From the NCBI RefSeq assembly GCF_025370785.1, contig NZ_JAMXFA010000013.1, forward strand, positions 62,001 through 126,000: a stretch of 64,000 nt of DNA. Reading direction: 5' to 3'. Source of the DNA: Laspinema olomoucense D3b. Its GTDB lineage: Bacteria > Cyanobacteriota > Cyanobacteriia > Cyanobacteriales > Laspinemataceae. This document shows positions 10,442-20,760 of the stretch, in pieces. The position numbers and the translations under genes are program-made. Below the pieces are notes generated by a model. That model ran no database searches and had not been told where the DNA came from. It saw only the letters and a list, made by a program, of their open reading frames with translations. The first letter of the stretch is position 1, and each line of letters starts with the position of its first letter.

Positions 10442-10552
10442 AGTTTTCCTCTTTCTTTACTTGTCGAGATTTAAGCCGTAAGGTCAGAATTGAAGGGGGC
10501 AGGGTGCTGCTTCCCCTTGCAGTCAGGACCGATTCACGGAAAAAATCTCAAA

Positions 10553-10954
10553 CTACCAGACATAGCAAAGCACTTCACCGCCTACACCTTGACGACGGGC
10601 GTCGCGGTCGGTCATGATGCCCGAGGAGGTGGAAATGATGGCAATTCCAATGCCGCCTAAGACGCGAGGTAATTCTTTCCGATTGGAATAGACTCGCAAC
10701 CCGGGTTTACTGACCCGTTTTAAGGCTTTGATAATAGGTTGACGATTTTTGCCTTTGTATTTCAAGGCGATCGCCAGTTTTTTATCGACCCCTTCGCCTA
10801 CTTCTTCAAATTCAGCAATAAAGCCTTCTTCTTGAAGAACTTTGGCAATGGAACGGGTCATGTTTGTGGATAGAACTTCTGTTTTTTGGTGCCGTGCTAG
10901 GCTTGCATTGCGGATGCGTGTTAGCATGTCTGCAATCGTGTCGTTAGCCGCCAT
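10553..10954 (-). CDS. rpsH: 30S ribosomal protein S8
   Basis: 133 residues starting [17 protein letters not shown], with the C-terminal signature [20 protein letters not shown]8 binds the central domain of 16S rRNA. It follows rplE directly; the S14 gene (rpsN) that separates them in enterobacteria is absent, as usual in cyanobacteria. Confidence 0.98.
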   Translation of the reverse strand: MAANDTIADMLTRIRNASLARHQKTEVLSTNMTRSIAKVLQEEGFIAEFEEVGEGVDKKLAIALKYKGKNRQPIIKALKRVSKPGLRVYSNRKELPRVLGGIGIAIISTSSGIMTDRDARRQGVGGEVLCYVW

Positions 10955-10979
10955 TTTTCGCTCCTTATTCCCCTGTTAA

Positions 10980-11525
10980 TTATCCTTCTTTGAAGGGCAT
11001 TCCCATTTCTTTGAGTAAGGCGCGGCCCTCTTCATCCGTTGTTGCCGTTGTGATGATGGATATGTCCATACCCCGAATTTGGTCAATCCGGTCGTACTCT
11101 ACTTCTGGAAAAATTAATTGTTCTCTGACGCCCAAGGTGTAATTGCCTCGTCCGTCAAAGCTTTTGGGACTAATGCCGCGAAAGTCCCGAATCCGAGGTA
11201 GTGCTAGACTGATGAGGCGATCGAGGAAAGAATACATCCGATCGCCCCGGAGGGTGACCATCATTCCCACAGGCATTCCTTGACGAATTTTAAAGCCTGC
11301 GATCGCCTTTTTCGCCCGTGTCACCACGGGTTTTTGTCCCGCAATTGTAGCGATTTCTGCCAAAGATGATTCTAGCGCTTTCGCATTGCTAGATGCTTCC
11401 CCTAAGCCTCGGTTAATGGTGATTTTCACCACCTTTGGCACCTGATGGATATTTTTGTACTTAAACTGTTCCATCAGTTTGGGGACGATGGTTTCTTGAT
11501 ACCGCGTTTTGAGTTGAGTGGTCAT
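10980..11525 (-). CDS. rplE: 50S ribosomal protein L5
   Basis: 181 residues; [33 protein letters not shown] and the C-terminal [20 protein letters not shown] are the L5 blocks. It binds 5S rRNA and contacts P-site tRNA. It lies 102 bases after rplX and 25 before rpsH. Confidence 0.98.
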   Translation of the reverse strand: MTTQLKTRYQETIVPKLMEQFKYKNIHQVPKVVKITINRGLGEASSNAKALESSLAEIATIAGQKPVVTRAKKAIAGFKIRQGMPVGMMVTLRGDRMYSFLDRLISLALPRIRDFRGISPKSFDGRGNYTLGVREQLIFPEVEYDRIDQIRGMDISIITTATTDEEGRALLKEMGMPFKEG

Positions 11526-11627
11526 GAGTTTTACATCCTTAATCCCTGGTCTTTGTCAGGGAGTCCTTATTTTTGAAGATATAGAGCGGTGGGGTAGGGC
11601 AAGAATCCCTTACCCTTCGTCCCTTGC

Positions 11628-11981
11628 CTAATCAATAATTTCCCCGGTTTTTTTGAGCATTCGCACCTTCCGTCCATCTTCGGTGAAGGTGTAACAAATC
11701 CGGCTTGCCACTTTTTCCTTGGAAGAATAAAGCATGACATTTGAGCTATGAATCGGAGATTCAAACGTCTCAATCCGACCGGATTCTCCTTCTTGCTGAG
11801 GTTTAACGTGCTTTGTTTTCACGTTAACGCCTTTCACAATCACTTGGCTCTTAGTCGGAAAGGTTTTCATAATTTCTCCAACCTTTCCTTTTTCTTTCCC
11901 AGCAATAATCTGCACCGTATCGCCGGTTTTGACGTGCATTTTATAGCGGGTCAGCGCAGTGTTCCGTTGTTTTTTAGCCAT
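11628..11981 (-). CDS. rplX: 50S ribosomal protein L24
   Basis: 117 residues with the KOW motif [18 protein letters not shown] near the N-terminus. L24 is an assembly initiator of the 50S subunit. Its ATG follows the rplN stop codon with no intervening base, so coupled translation is likely. Confidence 0.96.
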   Translation of the reverse strand: MAKKQRNTALTRYKMHVKTGDTVQIIAGKEKGKVGEIMKTFPTKSQVIVKGVNVKTKHVKPQQEGESGRIETFESPIHSSNVMLYSSKEKVASRICYTFTEDGRKVRMLKKTGEIID

Positions 11982-12347
11982 TTACAGCACCTCCGGCGCT
12001 AAGGATACGATTTTGGTGTAATTTTTATCGCGCAATTCGCGAGCAACGGGGCCAAAAACGCGGGTTCCCTTGGGGTTACCATCGGGGTTAACAATTACGG
12101 CGGCATTGTCATCAAAGCGAATGCTCATCCCACTCTCGCGACGTAATCCTTTGCGGGTGCGAACCACTACAGCACGCACGACATCAGATTTTTTAATCGG
12201 CATATTGGGAATAGCATCCTTGACGACGGCGATAATCACGTCACCAACGCCTGCATAGCGGCGGTTGCCCCCGAGGACACGAATGCACATTAACCGTTTA
12301 GCACCGCTATTATCTGCAACGTTGAGATACGACTCTTGTTGAATCAC
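11982..12347 (-). CDS. rplN: 50S ribosomal protein L14
   Basis: 121 residues, beginning [18 protein letters not shown] with [20 protein letters not shown] in the middle; one of the most conserved ribosomal proteins. L14 forms inter-subunit bridges. It lies 18 bases after rpsQ. Confidence 0.98.
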   Translation of the reverse strand: MIQQESYLNVADNSGAKRLMCIRVLGGNRRYAGVGDVIIAVVKDAIPNMPIKKSDVVRAVVVRTRKGLRRESGMSIRFDDNAAVIVNPDGNPKGTRVFGPVARELRDKNYTKIVSLAPEVL

Positions 12348-12365
12348 CTTCAGTCTCCCTAGTTC

Positions 12366-12617
12366 TTAGATTTCGGCGGCACTATTGATAATCTCAATCA
12401 CTTGCCAGTGCTTTGTGCGACTGAGGGGGCGAGTTTCCTGGATGCGGACGCGATCGCCCTCTTGGCATTTATTTTCCTCATCATGCGCTTTGTAGCGCTT
12501 AGTTTTGACGACAATTTTGCCGTACTTAGGATGAGGGCTTCTATTTTCGATCGCCACAACGACGGTTTTATCCATCTTGTTGCTGACCACTACACCAACT
12601 CTTTCTTTAACTGCCAT
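12366..12617 (-). CDS. rpsQ: 30S ribosomal protein S17
   Basis: 83 residues; [17 protein letters not shown] and [19 protein letters not shown] are the conserved OB-fold blocks. It binds the 5' domain of 16S rRNA. Spacing is 11 bases from rpmC and 18 to rplN. Confidence 0.97.
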   Translation of the reverse strand: MAVKERVGVVVSNKMDKTVVVAIENRSPHPKYGKIVVKTKRYKAHDEENKCQEGDRVRIQETRPLSRTKHWQVIEIINSAAEI

Positions 12618-12628
12618 GTCACTTACTC

Positions 12629-12850
12629 CTATTCGGCGGCGGATTCGGCATTAGCCCGTTTGCGTGCGCCTTCCAGTGTAAGCAACTGAGCCAGTTGATG
12701 TCTCTTGTGCTTGAACAGGTGGGTTTTTTCCAACCGGCGCGTGGCTTTTTGCAGTCTGAGCGTAAATAATTCCCGCTTCAGGCTCAAAATCTGCTCGTTG
12801 ACTTCCTCATCGCTCAAGTTAGCGATGTCTGCCATTTTGGGAAAAGCCAT
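12629..12850 (-). CDS. rpmC: 50S ribosomal protein L29
   Basis: 73 residues, a two-helix protein at the polypeptide exit near L23. [20 protein letters not shown] followed by Arg/Lys-rich helix is characteristic. Its start is 4 bases from the rplP stop, so it is tightly coupled. Confidence 0.95.
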   Translation of the reverse strand: MAFPKMADIANLSDEEVNEQILSLKRELFTLRLQKATRRLEKTHLFKHKRHQLAQLLTLEGARKRANAESAAE

Positions 12851-12854
12851 TCTC

Positions 12855-13268
12855 TTACTCCCCTTCTCGCGAAATGAACTTGGTTTTGATGGGCAACTTG
12901 TAATCCGCTAACCGCATGGCTTCACGAGCAGTTGCTTCAGGCACGCCACCAATCTCAAACATAATGCGACCGGGTTTAACAACAGCCACCCAAAATTCGG
13001 GAGACCCCTTACCAGAACCCATCCGGGTTTCTGCCGGACGCATGGTCACGGGTTTGTCTGGGAAGATGCGAATCCAGATCTTGCCACCCCGACGGATATA
13101 CCGGGTCATGGCTCGACGGCTGGCTTCAATTTGGCGGGAGGTAATCCAACAAGGTTCTAACGCTTGTAGGGCGAATTCACCGAAGTTAATTTCATTACCC
13201 CGAGTCGCCAGTCCTCGCATCCGCCCGCGCTGTTGCTTGCGAAATTTCGTTCTTCTAGGACTTAACAT
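12855..13268 (-). CDS. rplP: 50S ribosomal protein L16
   Basis: 137 residues starting [19 protein letters not shown], with [20 protein letters not shown] and the [12 protein letters not shown] block. L16 organises the A-site tRNA pocket. A repeat-filled spacer of 211 bases separates it from rpsC. Confidence 0.98.
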   Translation of the reverse strand: MLSPRRTKFRKQQRGRMRGLATRGNEINFGEFALQALEPCWITSRQIEASRRAMTRYIRRGGKIWIRIFPDKPVTMRPAETRMGSGKGSPEFWVAVVKPGRIMFEIGGVPEATAREAMRLADYKLPIKTKFISREGE

Positions 13269-13313
13269 GATGTGGTAATCGGTAATGGTTCATTGAGCGC
13301 GTCAGGGAGGCGA

Positions 13314-13415
13314 TTGTCATTTGTCATTTGTCATTTGTCATTTGTCATTTGTTATTGATGACCAGGGACCAGTGACCAAGGACCAGTGACCCGTGACCAG
13401 TGACCAGTGACCAAC
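13314..13415. repeat. Heptamer repeat array between rpsC and rplP
   Basis: Five consecutive TTTGTCA-like units followed by GACCAGG/GACCAGT/GACCAAG units, which are near-complementary. Same design as the array next to rpsI. It lies inside the S10-type operon where most bacteria have only a few bases. Confidence 0.85.
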
Positions 13416-13479
13416 GCGGGCGAGTGAGCCCGGAGTAGCGCTGGTTTCAGCGTTCGCTCCCTACCAAAAGCTGAATCTC

Positions 13480-14214
13480 TTACCCTTCATTGGAGCGGTC
13501 TTCAAATTGCTGACGGCGTTTTTTCCCGCCTCGGGGCCGAGGACCTGCACTCGCTGCTGCCGCAACCTCCAGTTCTTGCCCGGGAATGATTTCTCCCTTG
13601 AAAGTCCACACTTTGACGCCGAGAATCCCATAAATGGTACTGGCGGTGCGGTAGGAGTAATCAATATCGGCGCGTAAGGTATGCAGGGGTACTCTGCCTT
13701 CGCGAGTCCACTCGGTCCGAGCAATTTCTGCCCCGTTGAGGCGTCCGCTGACTTGGACTTTGATGCCTTCAACTCCAGCTTTTTGAGCGCGCTGAATGGC
13801 TTGCCGGACGACGCGACGGAAGGAAACCCGGCGTTCGAGTTGGCTGGCGATGTATTCCGCAATCAAGGTTGCATCAGCATCCACTCGGGCCACTTCCACA
13901 ACATTGATGCGAATTTGGCGGTTGCTGCCAAGCATTTCTTGCAGTCCGGTCCGTAAGGACTCGATACCACTGCCACCGCGACCCACAACTACGCCCGGGC
14001 GGGCGGTGCGAACTTCCAGGTCGATCTGGTCGGCTTTGCGCTCGACCCGAACGTCGGAGATGCCCGCGTTGTTCAGGGTGCTGTGGACATATTCGCGAAT
14101 TTTGTAGTCTTCTTGTAAAAGTTCGGGGTAGCGATTGCTATCCGCGAACCACCGGGAGCGGTGTTCTTTGGTCACACCAAGCCGGAAACCCGTTGGGTGT
14201 ATTTTCTGTCCCAC
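13480..14214 (-). CDS. rpsC: 30S ribosomal protein S3
   Basis: 244 residues from GTG at 14214 ([18 protein letters not shown]). The open frame extends 18 codons further upstream, but the family N-terminus and the GAGGAC Shine-Dalgarno about nine bases before the GTG decide the start. The KH domain loop GRGG is at residues 78-81. S3 lines the mRNA entry tunnel. Confidence 0.96.
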   Translation of the reverse strand: MGQKIHPTGFRLGVTKEHRSRWFADSNRYPELLQEDYKIREYVHSTLNNAGISDVRVERKADQIDLEVRTARPGVVVGRGGSGIESLRTGLQEMLGSNRQIRINVVEVARVDADATLIAEYIASQLERRVSFRRVVRQAIQRAQKAGVEGIKVQVSGRLNGAEIARTEWTREGRVPLHTLRADIDYSYRTASTIYGILGVKVWTFKGEIIPGQELEVAAAASAGPRPRGGKKRRQQFEDRSNEG

Positions 14215-14304
14215 GTTCTGTGCGTCCTCTACAAAAACTAACCAGTATCTCGTAAACCGTAAAGTCAAGACTTAGGCTGACTTAGCACGTTTACGTTTGC
14301 TGTT

Positions 14305-14667
14305 CTATTCGTCGTCAAGCTCGGGAGCGACGGCAACGGTGATGTGACAGGTCGGCTTGCGGATCATGTAAGCCCGTCCCTGCGCCCGAGGCCGGAATCG
14401 CTTGAGAACCGGGCCACCATCGGCATAAGCTTGAGAAACCCATAAGGTGGCTGGATCGAGTCCGCTGTTATGCTCTGCATTGGCTGCTGCCGATCGCAGA
14501 ACTTTGCGAATCGGTTCGCAAGCACGATAGGGCATAAATTCGAGGATGATCAGCGCTTCGCGATAGGAGCGACCTCGAATTTGGTCCAGGACTCGCCGTA
14601 CTTTGTACGGAGACATCCGAATATAACGCGCGATCGCTTTGACTTCTGTTGAGGTATCGATAGCCAT
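14305..14667 (-). CDS. rplV: 50S ribosomal protein L22
   Basis: 120 residues; [20 protein letters not shown] and the [20 protein letters not shown] hairpin, which reaches into the exit tunnel, identify L22. It lies 106 bases after rpsS, with a short heptamer repeat between. Confidence 0.97.
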   Translation of the reverse strand: MAIDTSTEVKAIARYIRMSPYKVRRVLDQIRGRSYREALIILEFMPYRACEPIRKVLRSAAANAEHNSGLDPATLWVSQAYADGGPVLKRFRPRAQGRAYMIRKPTCHITVAVAPELDDE

Positions 14668-14678
14668 AGTTTTCTCCG

Positions 14679-14722
14679 TTGTCCAAAGTCCTTTGTCGTT
14701 TGTCGGTTGTCCTTTGTTGTTA
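14679..14722. repeat. Short heptamer repeat between rpsS and rplV
   Basis: Units of the TTTGTCG / GTTGTCC type, the T-rich half only, without the complementary half seen at the other arrays. It looks like a reduced member of the same repeat family. Confidence 0.65.
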
Positions 14723-14773
14723 TTAAAGAACGTTTGACATCAGACTCCGAACTGGCGCGTGCCGCTCTACTTT

Positions 14774-15055
14774 TTATCGCCGTTGACTTTTTTTATCGCC
14801 TTTGGCGTGTCCCCGGAAGGTCCGAGTCGGGGCAAATTCCCCTAATTTATGTCCGATCATCTGTTCGTTGATATAGACCGGCACGTGCTGGCGTCCGTTA
14901 TGGACGGCGATCGTGTGACCGAGCATATCAGGAATGATGGTCGAAGCTCGTGACCAAGTTTTAATGACCTGTTTGTCGCCTTTAGCATTCAATGCTTCGA
15001 TTTTACTCAGCAAATGATCGGCTACAAAAGGTCCTTTTTTCAGTGAACGACTCAT
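14774..15055 (-). CDS. rpsS: 30S ribosomal protein S19
   Basis: 93 residues, [16 protein letters not shown] to the C-terminal [19 protein letters not shown]19 contacts S13 at the head of the small subunit. Normal place between rplB and rplV. Confidence 0.98.
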   Translation of the reverse strand: MSRSLKKGPFVADHLLSKIEALNAKGDKQVIKTWSRASTIIPDMLGHTIAVHNGRQHVPVYINEQMIGHKLGEFAPTRTFRGHAKGDKKSQRR

Positions 15056-15144
15056 AAGTCAGTGATAATTTCTCAAAAATGAACCCAGAAGAATTAAAGA
15101 ATAAAGTGTTAATTCGTTTATTCTCAACTCTTTTGTCTTGATGA

Positions 15145-16008
15145 TTAAGACTGCCGACCGCCCTTGCCGCGCTTGGAGGTTTTCCGACGCTTGCGGACGA
15201 TTAAGGCGTTACTTAATTTTTTCTTCTTGCGGGTCTTCCCACCTAAAGCAGGTTTACCCCAAGGTGAAACAGGCCCACTTCTACCAATTGGTGCTCGTCC
15301 TTCACCCCCCCCATGTGGGTGGTCTACGGGGTTCATGACGCTGCCTCTAACTTCGGGACGACGACCGGACCAACGTTTGCGGCCAGCTTTACCGAGGCTG
15401 ATGTTTCTAACATCGATGTTGCCGACTTGTCCGATGGTGGCGTAGCACTCTTTCCGGAACATCCGAACTTCACCCGAGGGTAATTTCAGGGTGACGAAAT
15501 CCCCTTCTTTGGCTTGCACCTGAGCGCCTGAACCGGCTGAACGCACGATTTGACCGCCGCGACCCGGTGTCATTTCTACGTTGTGAACGAGGGTACCCAA
15601 GGGCATCTTTTCCAAGGGGAGGGCGTTGCCAATTTCGATGGGTGAGTCGGGTCCGGAGACGATATGAGTGCCAACTTGTAATCCTACGGGATGTAGGATG
15701 TAGCGCTTTTCACCATCCTGATAGAAGAGGAGGGCGATCCGCGCGTTGCGGTTGGGGTCATATTCGATTTCAGCTACTTTGGCGGGAATATTATGCTTAT
15801 CCCGACGAAAGTCGATTTGTCGATACAGGCGTTTGTGTCCGCCCCCACGATGACGGCAGGTAATTACCCCGCGATTGTTCCGTCCTTTTTTCCGGTGCTT
15901 TGACTTGGTTAGGGATTTTTCGGGAGTGTCGCGGGTGATTTCGTCAAACTCGGAGACACTATACTGGCGTGTGCCGGGAGTGTAGGGCCGATAAGTACGG
16001 ATACCCAT
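15145..16008 (-). CDS. rplB: 50S ribosomal protein L2
   Basis: 287 residues, starting [20 protein letters not shown], the cyanobacterial form. The active-centre region contains [18 protein letters not shown] with the functionally important His. L2 is needed for subunit joining and peptidyl transfer. It lies 110 bases after rplW. Confidence 0.98.
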   Translation of the reverse strand: MGIRTYRPYTPGTRQYSVSEFDEITRDTPEKSLTKSKHRKKGRNNRGVITCRHRGGGHKRLYRQIDFRRDKHNIPAKVAEIEYDPNRNARIALLFYQDGEKRYILHPVGLQVGTHIVSGPDSPIEIGNALPLEKMPLGTLVHNVEMTPGRGGQIVRSAGSGAQVQAKEGDFVTLKLPSGEVRMFRKECYATIGQVGNIDVRNISLGKAGRKRWSGRRPEVRGSVMNPVDHPHGGGEGRAPIGRSGPVSPWGKPALGGKTRKKKKLSNALIVRKRRKTSKRGKGGRQS

Positions 16009-16118
16009 AATTTAAACTTTTGGTAACACTGCTTGATTTGCCATTGAATCCCAGATGCTCTCAGCGGAGGTCAAGTGGAGGGGGTGGCGGTACCGCCCAC
16101 TCCTAGATAAGGCATCCG

Positions 16119-16427
16119 TTACACTTCTGGGAAGAAAATGTTTTGCAGGGAATCACCCTCGGCTAAGGTCACGATCGCTCTCTTGTAATGAGGCTTATAC
16201 CCGACAAACTTGCCCACTCTACGCTTTTTGGGGGGTCTGTGCATGGTATTGACGCTGACTACCTTGACCTCAAATAGGTGTTCGATCGCCGCTTTGATTT
16301 GGGGTTTGGTGGATTTGGCATCCACATCAAAGACGTATTTGTTCTGCTCCATCAGCAGGGTCGCTTTCTCGGTGACGATTGGCGTGCGCACCAAGTCGGC
16401 CAGCTTTCTGAGATTATCTTCAGCCAC
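16119..16427 (-). CDS. rplW: 50S ribosomal protein L23
   Basis: 102 residues; [20 protein letters not shown] and the [20 protein letters not shown] block are typical. L23 docks trigger factor and SRP at the exit tunnel. Its start overlaps the end of rplD by 8 bases, so the pair is translationally coupled. Confidence 0.97.
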   Translation of the reverse strand: MAEDNLRKLADLVRTPIVTEKATLLMEQNKYVFDVDAKSTKPQIKAAIEHLFEVKVVSVNTMHRPPKKRRVGKFVGYKPHYKRAIVTLAEGDSLQNIFFPEV

Positions 16428-17052
16428 CGTAGACCTCCTGAACTTTGGCTAGTGCTGCTGCTGTGGTTACGATTTTGTCAGCCGCAAGCAGGTCGTACAC
16501 ATTTAACTGAGTGACGGCAATCAGTTTGATGGTCTCTACGTTGCGTGCTGATAAATAGACGTTGTTGTCTCGTTGGTCAACGATTAACAATACCTTCGAG
16601 TCTGGCTCGACACCCCACCGGGCGATCGCACTGAGGAGATCTTTGGTCTTCGGACGGGGCAGTTTATCGGCAAATTCCTCCACAACGATCAGGTCTTCGC
16701 TGCGGCTGATGAGCGCGGTTCTCAGGGCGAGTTGGCGCTCTTTGCGGTTCATTTTTACGTCATAGTCTCTGGGTTTGGGTCCAAAGATGACGCCGCCGCC
16801 TCTCCATAAGGGCGATCGGATTGAACCGGCACGCGCTCGGCCTGTTCCTTTTTGTCTCCAGGGCTTTCTACCCCCGCCTCTGACTTCCGCCCGGGTTTTG
16901 GTCGATGCCGTTCCCTGACGCCCCCGGTTCAGTTGCCGAGTTACCGCTCTATGAAGGATATGCGAGGCGTTCTCTTCAGCCGCTACTCGCAAATCGATCG
17001 TCGCTTCGGAAACCTGTTCGCCTTCCCAGTTTCTGACTACACAATTAACCAT
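16420..17052 (-). CDS. rplD: 50S ribosomal protein L4
   Basis: 210 residues; the loop [20 protein letters not shown] and [20 protein letters not shown] reaches the exit tunnel. In E. coli L4 represses its own operon; whether that applies here cannot be seen. It follows rplC by 63 bases. Confidence 0.97.
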   Translation of the reverse strand: MVNCVVRNWEGEQVSEATIDLRVAAEENASHILHRAVTRQLNRGRQGTASTKTRAEVRGGGRKPWRQKGTGRARAGSIRSPLWRGGGVIFGPKPRDYDVKMNRKERQLALRTALISRSEDLIVVEEFADKLPRPKTKDLLSAIARWGVEPDSKVLLIVDQRDNNVYLSARNVETIKLIAVTQLNVYDLLAADKIVTTAAALAKVQEVYGG

Positions 17053-17115
17053 ATCTCTCTATTCCCGTTTTCTATGCTTTATGAATGGGGAATTCATTCT
17101 TTTCTTACCGGGCTG

Positions 17116-17757
17116 CTATTTACCCGGGCCTACATACTTGGCGGGCTTAATATTAAGCAGTGCACCAGGTTTTCCCGGAAGCGCTCCTTTAATCAGCAGC
17201 AGGTTCTTTTCCGCATCCACTCGCACAATTTGCAATTGGCGAGTTGTGACTTGGCTTCCGCCTAAACGACCGGCCATACGCTTCCCTGGATACACACGCC
17301 CCGGAGTGGTCCCTGCACCTGTAGAACCGGGTGCTCTATGGTTTTTTGAACCGTGGGACATGGGTCCGCGTTTAAAGTTATGCCGTTTTTGATATCCGGC
17401 AAACCCCCGACCGATGCTAAGTCCGGTCACATCGACAATCTGGTTAGCACTGAATCCTTCTACGGTCATTTGCTGTCCCAGTTCAAAGCTGCTGACATCA
17501 TCGATGCGATATTCGCGCAGGTGTCGCAGCGGGGGCGCTGATGATTTGACGAGGTGTCCCAGTTCGGGCTTATTGATGGCCTTGGTGGTGGTTTCGCCAT
17601 ATCCGACCTGAATGGCGGTGTAGCCATCGGTCTGTTTCGATTTGATCTGTGTTACGGTGCATGGCCCAGCTTGGACGACGGTGACGGGAATTGCTCTCCC
17701 TTCTTCGTCAAATACTTGGGTCATGCCGAGTTTTGTGCCCAGAATACCGACAGCCAC
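17116..17757 (-). CDS. rplC: 50S ribosomal protein L3
   Basis: 213 residues, first gene of the S10-type operon here. [20 protein letters not shown] and the tip [20 protein letters not shown] near the peptidyl-transferase centre identify L3. No rpsJ (S10) lies upstream, as expected in cyanobacteria where it follows tufA. The operon promoter should lie in 17758-18000 but I could not pick it out with confidence. Confidence 0.97.
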   Translation of the reverse strand: MAVGILGTKLGMTQVFDEEGRAIPVTVVQAGPCTVTQIKSKQTDGYTAIQVGYGETTTKAINKPELGHLVKSSAPPLRHLREYRIDDVSSFELGQQMTVEGFSANQIVDVTGLSIGRGFAGYQKRHNFKRGPMSHGSKNHRAPGSTGAGTTPGRVYPGKRMAGRLGGSQVTTRQLQIVRVDAEKNLLLIKGALPGKPGALLNIKPAKYVGPGK

Positions 17758-18630
17758 GGGTTTATGGTCTCCCCTTACTTAAGCACTACAAGTTTCTCGG
17801 ATCCTGATGAGTTCAACTAAGAGCTCGGATCCGAATCGGGTTTCGACGCCAAACCAGTCCAAAGGTTGCCTCCAACAGCACAGCAGGAGACGGTCGGGCT
17901 TTTTTGTCATTTGTCCTTTGTCATTTGTCCTTTGTCATTGAAGACCCAGGACCAGTGACCAAGGACCAACGACTTAGGAAGCCTTTAACTACCTTGGGGC
18001 TAGTTTGATGAGTTGGTCCGTTAGGGTGAGCGGTTGCTCGTTTGTGTTGCCTTTGACCGCACAGACTTAAGCAATGGTTTACTCAGTATCTCTGCGAGGC
18101 ACTCGATCGCTCTAGCGGGTCAAACATCGTTTCGGAGTGCGGACTGGCTAGGGGCGATCGCAACTAAATTTAGCTTTTCTCAACTTTCCGCTAAGGAGCA
18201 GTTGTCACTCTGTTGGTCTGGACTAACCACTATAGCGCAAAATCGGCTTTTGGGCCGCACTGGGTTTCCAATTTGAGAGCTTTGGCTTAAATTTAGCGAC
18301 AATTTAATACTATAGCCGATGTTAAATACCTTGTCTAGTCCGAATCCAATAAAAATCCCATAAAATTTTTATTTTTTTTTGAGGATCCCTGACCGAGGGG
18401 CTGAGGTCTCTTGTAAGGGACCTATGACAGTCACACCCCTCACTGAATCTAATTCTAATCCCTAGGAGGGATTAAACTATACTTGGCAAAGGCTGATTGC
18501 GGTAGAAAGAGAAAGTAGAGAAAGTGCGGCCCGGATATCACCTACCCATCGGAAGGTGCGGGGTTTGATGGGTGCATGAGCCTCGATACTCTAGCAACGG
18601 CTCAACAATCAGTATTAGGAGTGAATCATT
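17758..18630. other. Divergent intergenic region rplC / ndhN
   Basis: About 870 bases with no convincing gene. It must hold the promoters of the leftward ribosomal cluster and of rightward ndhN. It contains a heptamer array (listed separately), a HIP1 site near 18155, and a small hairpin TAATCCCT-AGG-AGGGATTA at 18456-18474. The frame at 18034-18276 has no plausible protein features. Confidence 0.6.
17903..17974. repeat. Heptamer repeat array upstream of rplC
   Basis: TTTGTCA and TTTGTCC units followed by GACCAGT / GACCAAG units. Same family as at 1019-1171, 13314-13415 and 48713-48835. It would be in or near the 5' leader of the ribosomal operon, depending on the transcription start. Confidence 0.8.
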
Positions 18631-19095
18631 ATGGCACTGATTATCACGGGCAAAAAATTCATTCGGGATCTGGAACAAAACGGGTCCTTAGCGCTATATG
18701 TGCCTTTGGAAGGGGGATTTGAGGGTCGCTATCAACGGCGAGTTAGAGCAGCCGGTTATGTAACGGTGACTCTATCAGCCCGAGGTTTAGGAGATTTAGG
18801 GGCCTATTTGACTGGTGTGCATGGGGTTCGTCCACCGCACTTGGGCAAAAAAAACATCCGAACTTATTTTATTCCGCCCATCGTGACGTCGCAATTAGAG
18901 CAGTTACCCCCTAAATCTAAGGGATTGGTGCTGTGGTTGATTGATGGGACGGTTCTTTCTAATCAGGAACTGTCCTATTTGACGGAGTTGCCGAAGATCG
19001 AACCCCGGGTGAAAGTGGCGGTGGAAGTGGGTGGCGATCGCACCGTAACCTGGAATCCTCTCAAGGATCTGTTGGTTCCCGCTCGCGCCAGCTAA
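18631..19095 (+). CDS. ndhN: NAD(P)H-quinone oxidoreductase subunit N
   Basis: 154 residues. NdhN is a peripheral-arm subunit of the cyanobacterial/plastid NDH-1 complex in the thylakoid membrane, used in cyclic electron flow, respiration and CO2 uptake. The stretches GRYQRRVRAAGYVTVTLSAR and HLGKKNIRTYFIPPIV match the family, and the length is normal. AGTATTAGGAG precedes the ATG. A strong terminator follows, so it appears to be monocistronic. Confidence 0.93.
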   Translation: MALIITGKKFIRDLEQNGSLALYVPLEGGFEGRYQRRVRAAGYVTVTLSARGLGDLGAYLTGVHGVRPPHLGKKNIRTYFIPPIVTSQLEQLPPKSKGLVLWLIDGTVLSNQELSYLTELPKIEPRVKVAVEVGGDRTVTWNPLKDLLVPARAS

Positions 19096-19119
19096 GATCA
19101 GGAATCATTGTCTTAATAT

Positions 19120-19145
19120 AGACGCGAGCGCTCGCGTCTTTTTTT
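19120..19145 (+). terminator. Intrinsic terminator after ndhN
   Basis: Perfect palindrome AGACGCGAGC / GCTCGCGTCT (19120-19139) merging into a T-run (19139-19145), 25 bases after the ndhN stop. Confidence 0.88.
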
Positions 19146-19263
19146 AATCCCAAGCTATGTCACGGTTGTCAGGGCTTTGAGTTAAGCTATCAACAGGAGG
19201 GGAGTGCGGCGATCGCCGCACTCCCACTGATTACGTTTTTTGCACAGACTTAGGCCTATTCTG

Positions 19264-19869
19264 ATGCTAGATAACCGCGACTATACACTGATTATTGACA
19301 AAAGTGGCAGTATGTCCACCCCGGACCAACGCGGGGGACGAACCCGATGGCAAGAAGCAAAAGAGTCTACCCTAGCATTAGCCCGAAAATGCGAAGAGTT
19401 AGACCCCGATGGCATCACCCTGTACGTTTTTTCAGGCCGGTTTAAGCGCTACGACAATGTAACAGCAGATAAAGTTGAGCAGATTTTCCAGGAAAATGAG
19501 CCAGCGGGCCGAACCGACTTAGCTGGGGTTTTACAAGATGCGCTGAATAATTACTTTAAACGAAAATCTTCGGGTCAAAACCAAGTGAATGGGGAAACCA
19601 TTTTAGCCATCACTGATGGCGAACCGGACGATCGCAAAGCAGTGATGAAAGTGATCATTGAAGCCTCGCGCCAAATTGATAAAGATGAAGAACTGGCGAT
19701 TTCTTTCATTCAAATTGGTAACGATCGCACCGCCACCCAGTTCCTCAAAGCCCTGGATAATGATTTAATGAATGCCGGAGCTAAGTTTGATATCGTCGAT
19801 ACTTTAACGATTGATGACATGGAAGACATGACTTTGACCGAAGTTTTGATGAATGCCATCATCGATTAA
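19264..19869 (+). CDS. von Willebrand factor A domain protein (paralog 1 of 3)
   Basis: 201 residues from MLDNRDYTLIIDKSGSM. An ATG eight codons upstream is in frame, but both paralogs start at this position. The whole protein is one vWA domain with an apparently complete MIDAS metal site: DKSGS near the N-terminus, Thr in GRTDLAG, Asp in ITDGEPDD. No signal peptide or membrane segment, so cytosolic. Such TerY/YegL-like proteins usually bind partners through a divalent metal; the partner is unknown here. It heads a tandem array of three and has a HIP1-rich spacer after it. Confidence 0.85.
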   Translation: MLDNRDYTLIIDKSGSMSTPDQRGGRTRWQEAKESTLALARKCEELDPDGITLYVFSGRFKRYDNVTADKVEQIFQENEPAGRTDLAGVLQDALNNYFKRKSSGQNQVNGETILAITDGEPDDRKAVMKVIIEASRQIDKDEELAISFIQIGNDRTATQFLKALDNDLMNAGAKFDIVDTLTIDDMEDMTLTEVLMNAIID

Positions 19870-20080
19870 TTGACCAGCAGCTTATCCTCCAAAAAGGCAG
19901 GGCTGCGATCGCCTGACTTTGAACCTGACTTAGAAAACGTGATGGGCTAGGGGAAGAGGCCTTTGATGATGGGGCGGTTTTCTCAACTGTTAAGACCTCA
20001 GACCAAATTATCTAACGTGAGATACAACCATCACGTTTATTTCATCAGATCCACTTTAATTCATTCACCAGACAAATATC

Positions 20081-20686
20081 ATGGTAGAAAACCGCGATTA
20101 TACTCTAATTATCGATAAAAGTGGCAGTATGTCCATCCCCGATCAACCGGGGGGGAAAACCCGATGGCAAATGGCTCAGGAGTCTACCCTGGCCTTAGCC
20201 CGAAAATGTGAAGAATTTGACCCGGATGGGATTACCATTTATTTGTTTTCTGGACGATTTCAACGCTACGATAACGTCACATCAGCCAAAGTTGATCAGA
20301 TTTATCAAGAAAATGAGCCGATGGGACAGACCAACTTAGCATCAGTCCTCCAAGATGCGGTAAATCAGTATTTTCAGCGCAAATCTTCCGGCCAAACTAA
20401 ACCCAATGGAGAAACCATTCTTGTCGTAACCGATGGCGAACCAGACGATCGCAGAGCGGTGATGGAAGTGATTATTAAAGCTACCCGCCAGATGGAGCGG
20501 GATGAAGAATTAGCCATTTCCCTGATTCAAGTGGGGAACGATTCCAAAGCAATGCGCTTTTTAAAGGCATTAGATGATGATTTGCAAGGGGTTGGAGCCA
20601 AATTTGACATCGTAGATACCATTACAATGGATGATATGGAGGAAACGCCTTTGAAAGAGGTTCTGTTACGGGCAGTCCGAGATTAA
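20081..20686 (+). CDS. von Willebrand factor A domain protein (paralog 2 of 3)
   Basis: 201 residues, starting MVENRDYTLIIDKSGSM, closely similar to its neighbours along its full length. MIDAS residues D12, S14 and S16 in DKSGS, Thr in GQTNLAS and Asp in VVTDGEPDD are kept. Differences from paralog 1 are scattered, with a different C-terminal end (LKEVLLRAVRD). 211 bases separate it from paralog 1, enough for its own promoter. Function unknown beyond metal-dependent binding expected of the fold. Confidence 0.85.
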   Translation: MVENRDYTLIIDKSGSMSIPDQPGGKTRWQMAQESTLALARKCEEFDPDGITIYLFSGRFQRYDNVTSAKVDQIYQENEPMGQTNLASVLQDAVNQYFQRKSSGQTKPNGETILVVTDGEPDDRRAVMEVIIKATRQMERDEELAISLIQVGNDSKAMRFLKALDDDLQGVGAKFDIVDTITMDDMEETPLKEVLLRAVRD

Positions 20687-20760
20687 GCTACGAGCATTTC
20701 ATTTTCTTCTTGCTCGGGCAAGAATTTTACCCTTTTTTAGCTGAGAACAACCACAGAATT

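Noticed and set aside
18034-18276. Open frame of 80 codons upstream of ndhN
   Set aside because: Ser/Ala-rich, no coding signals, lies in a divergent promoter region.
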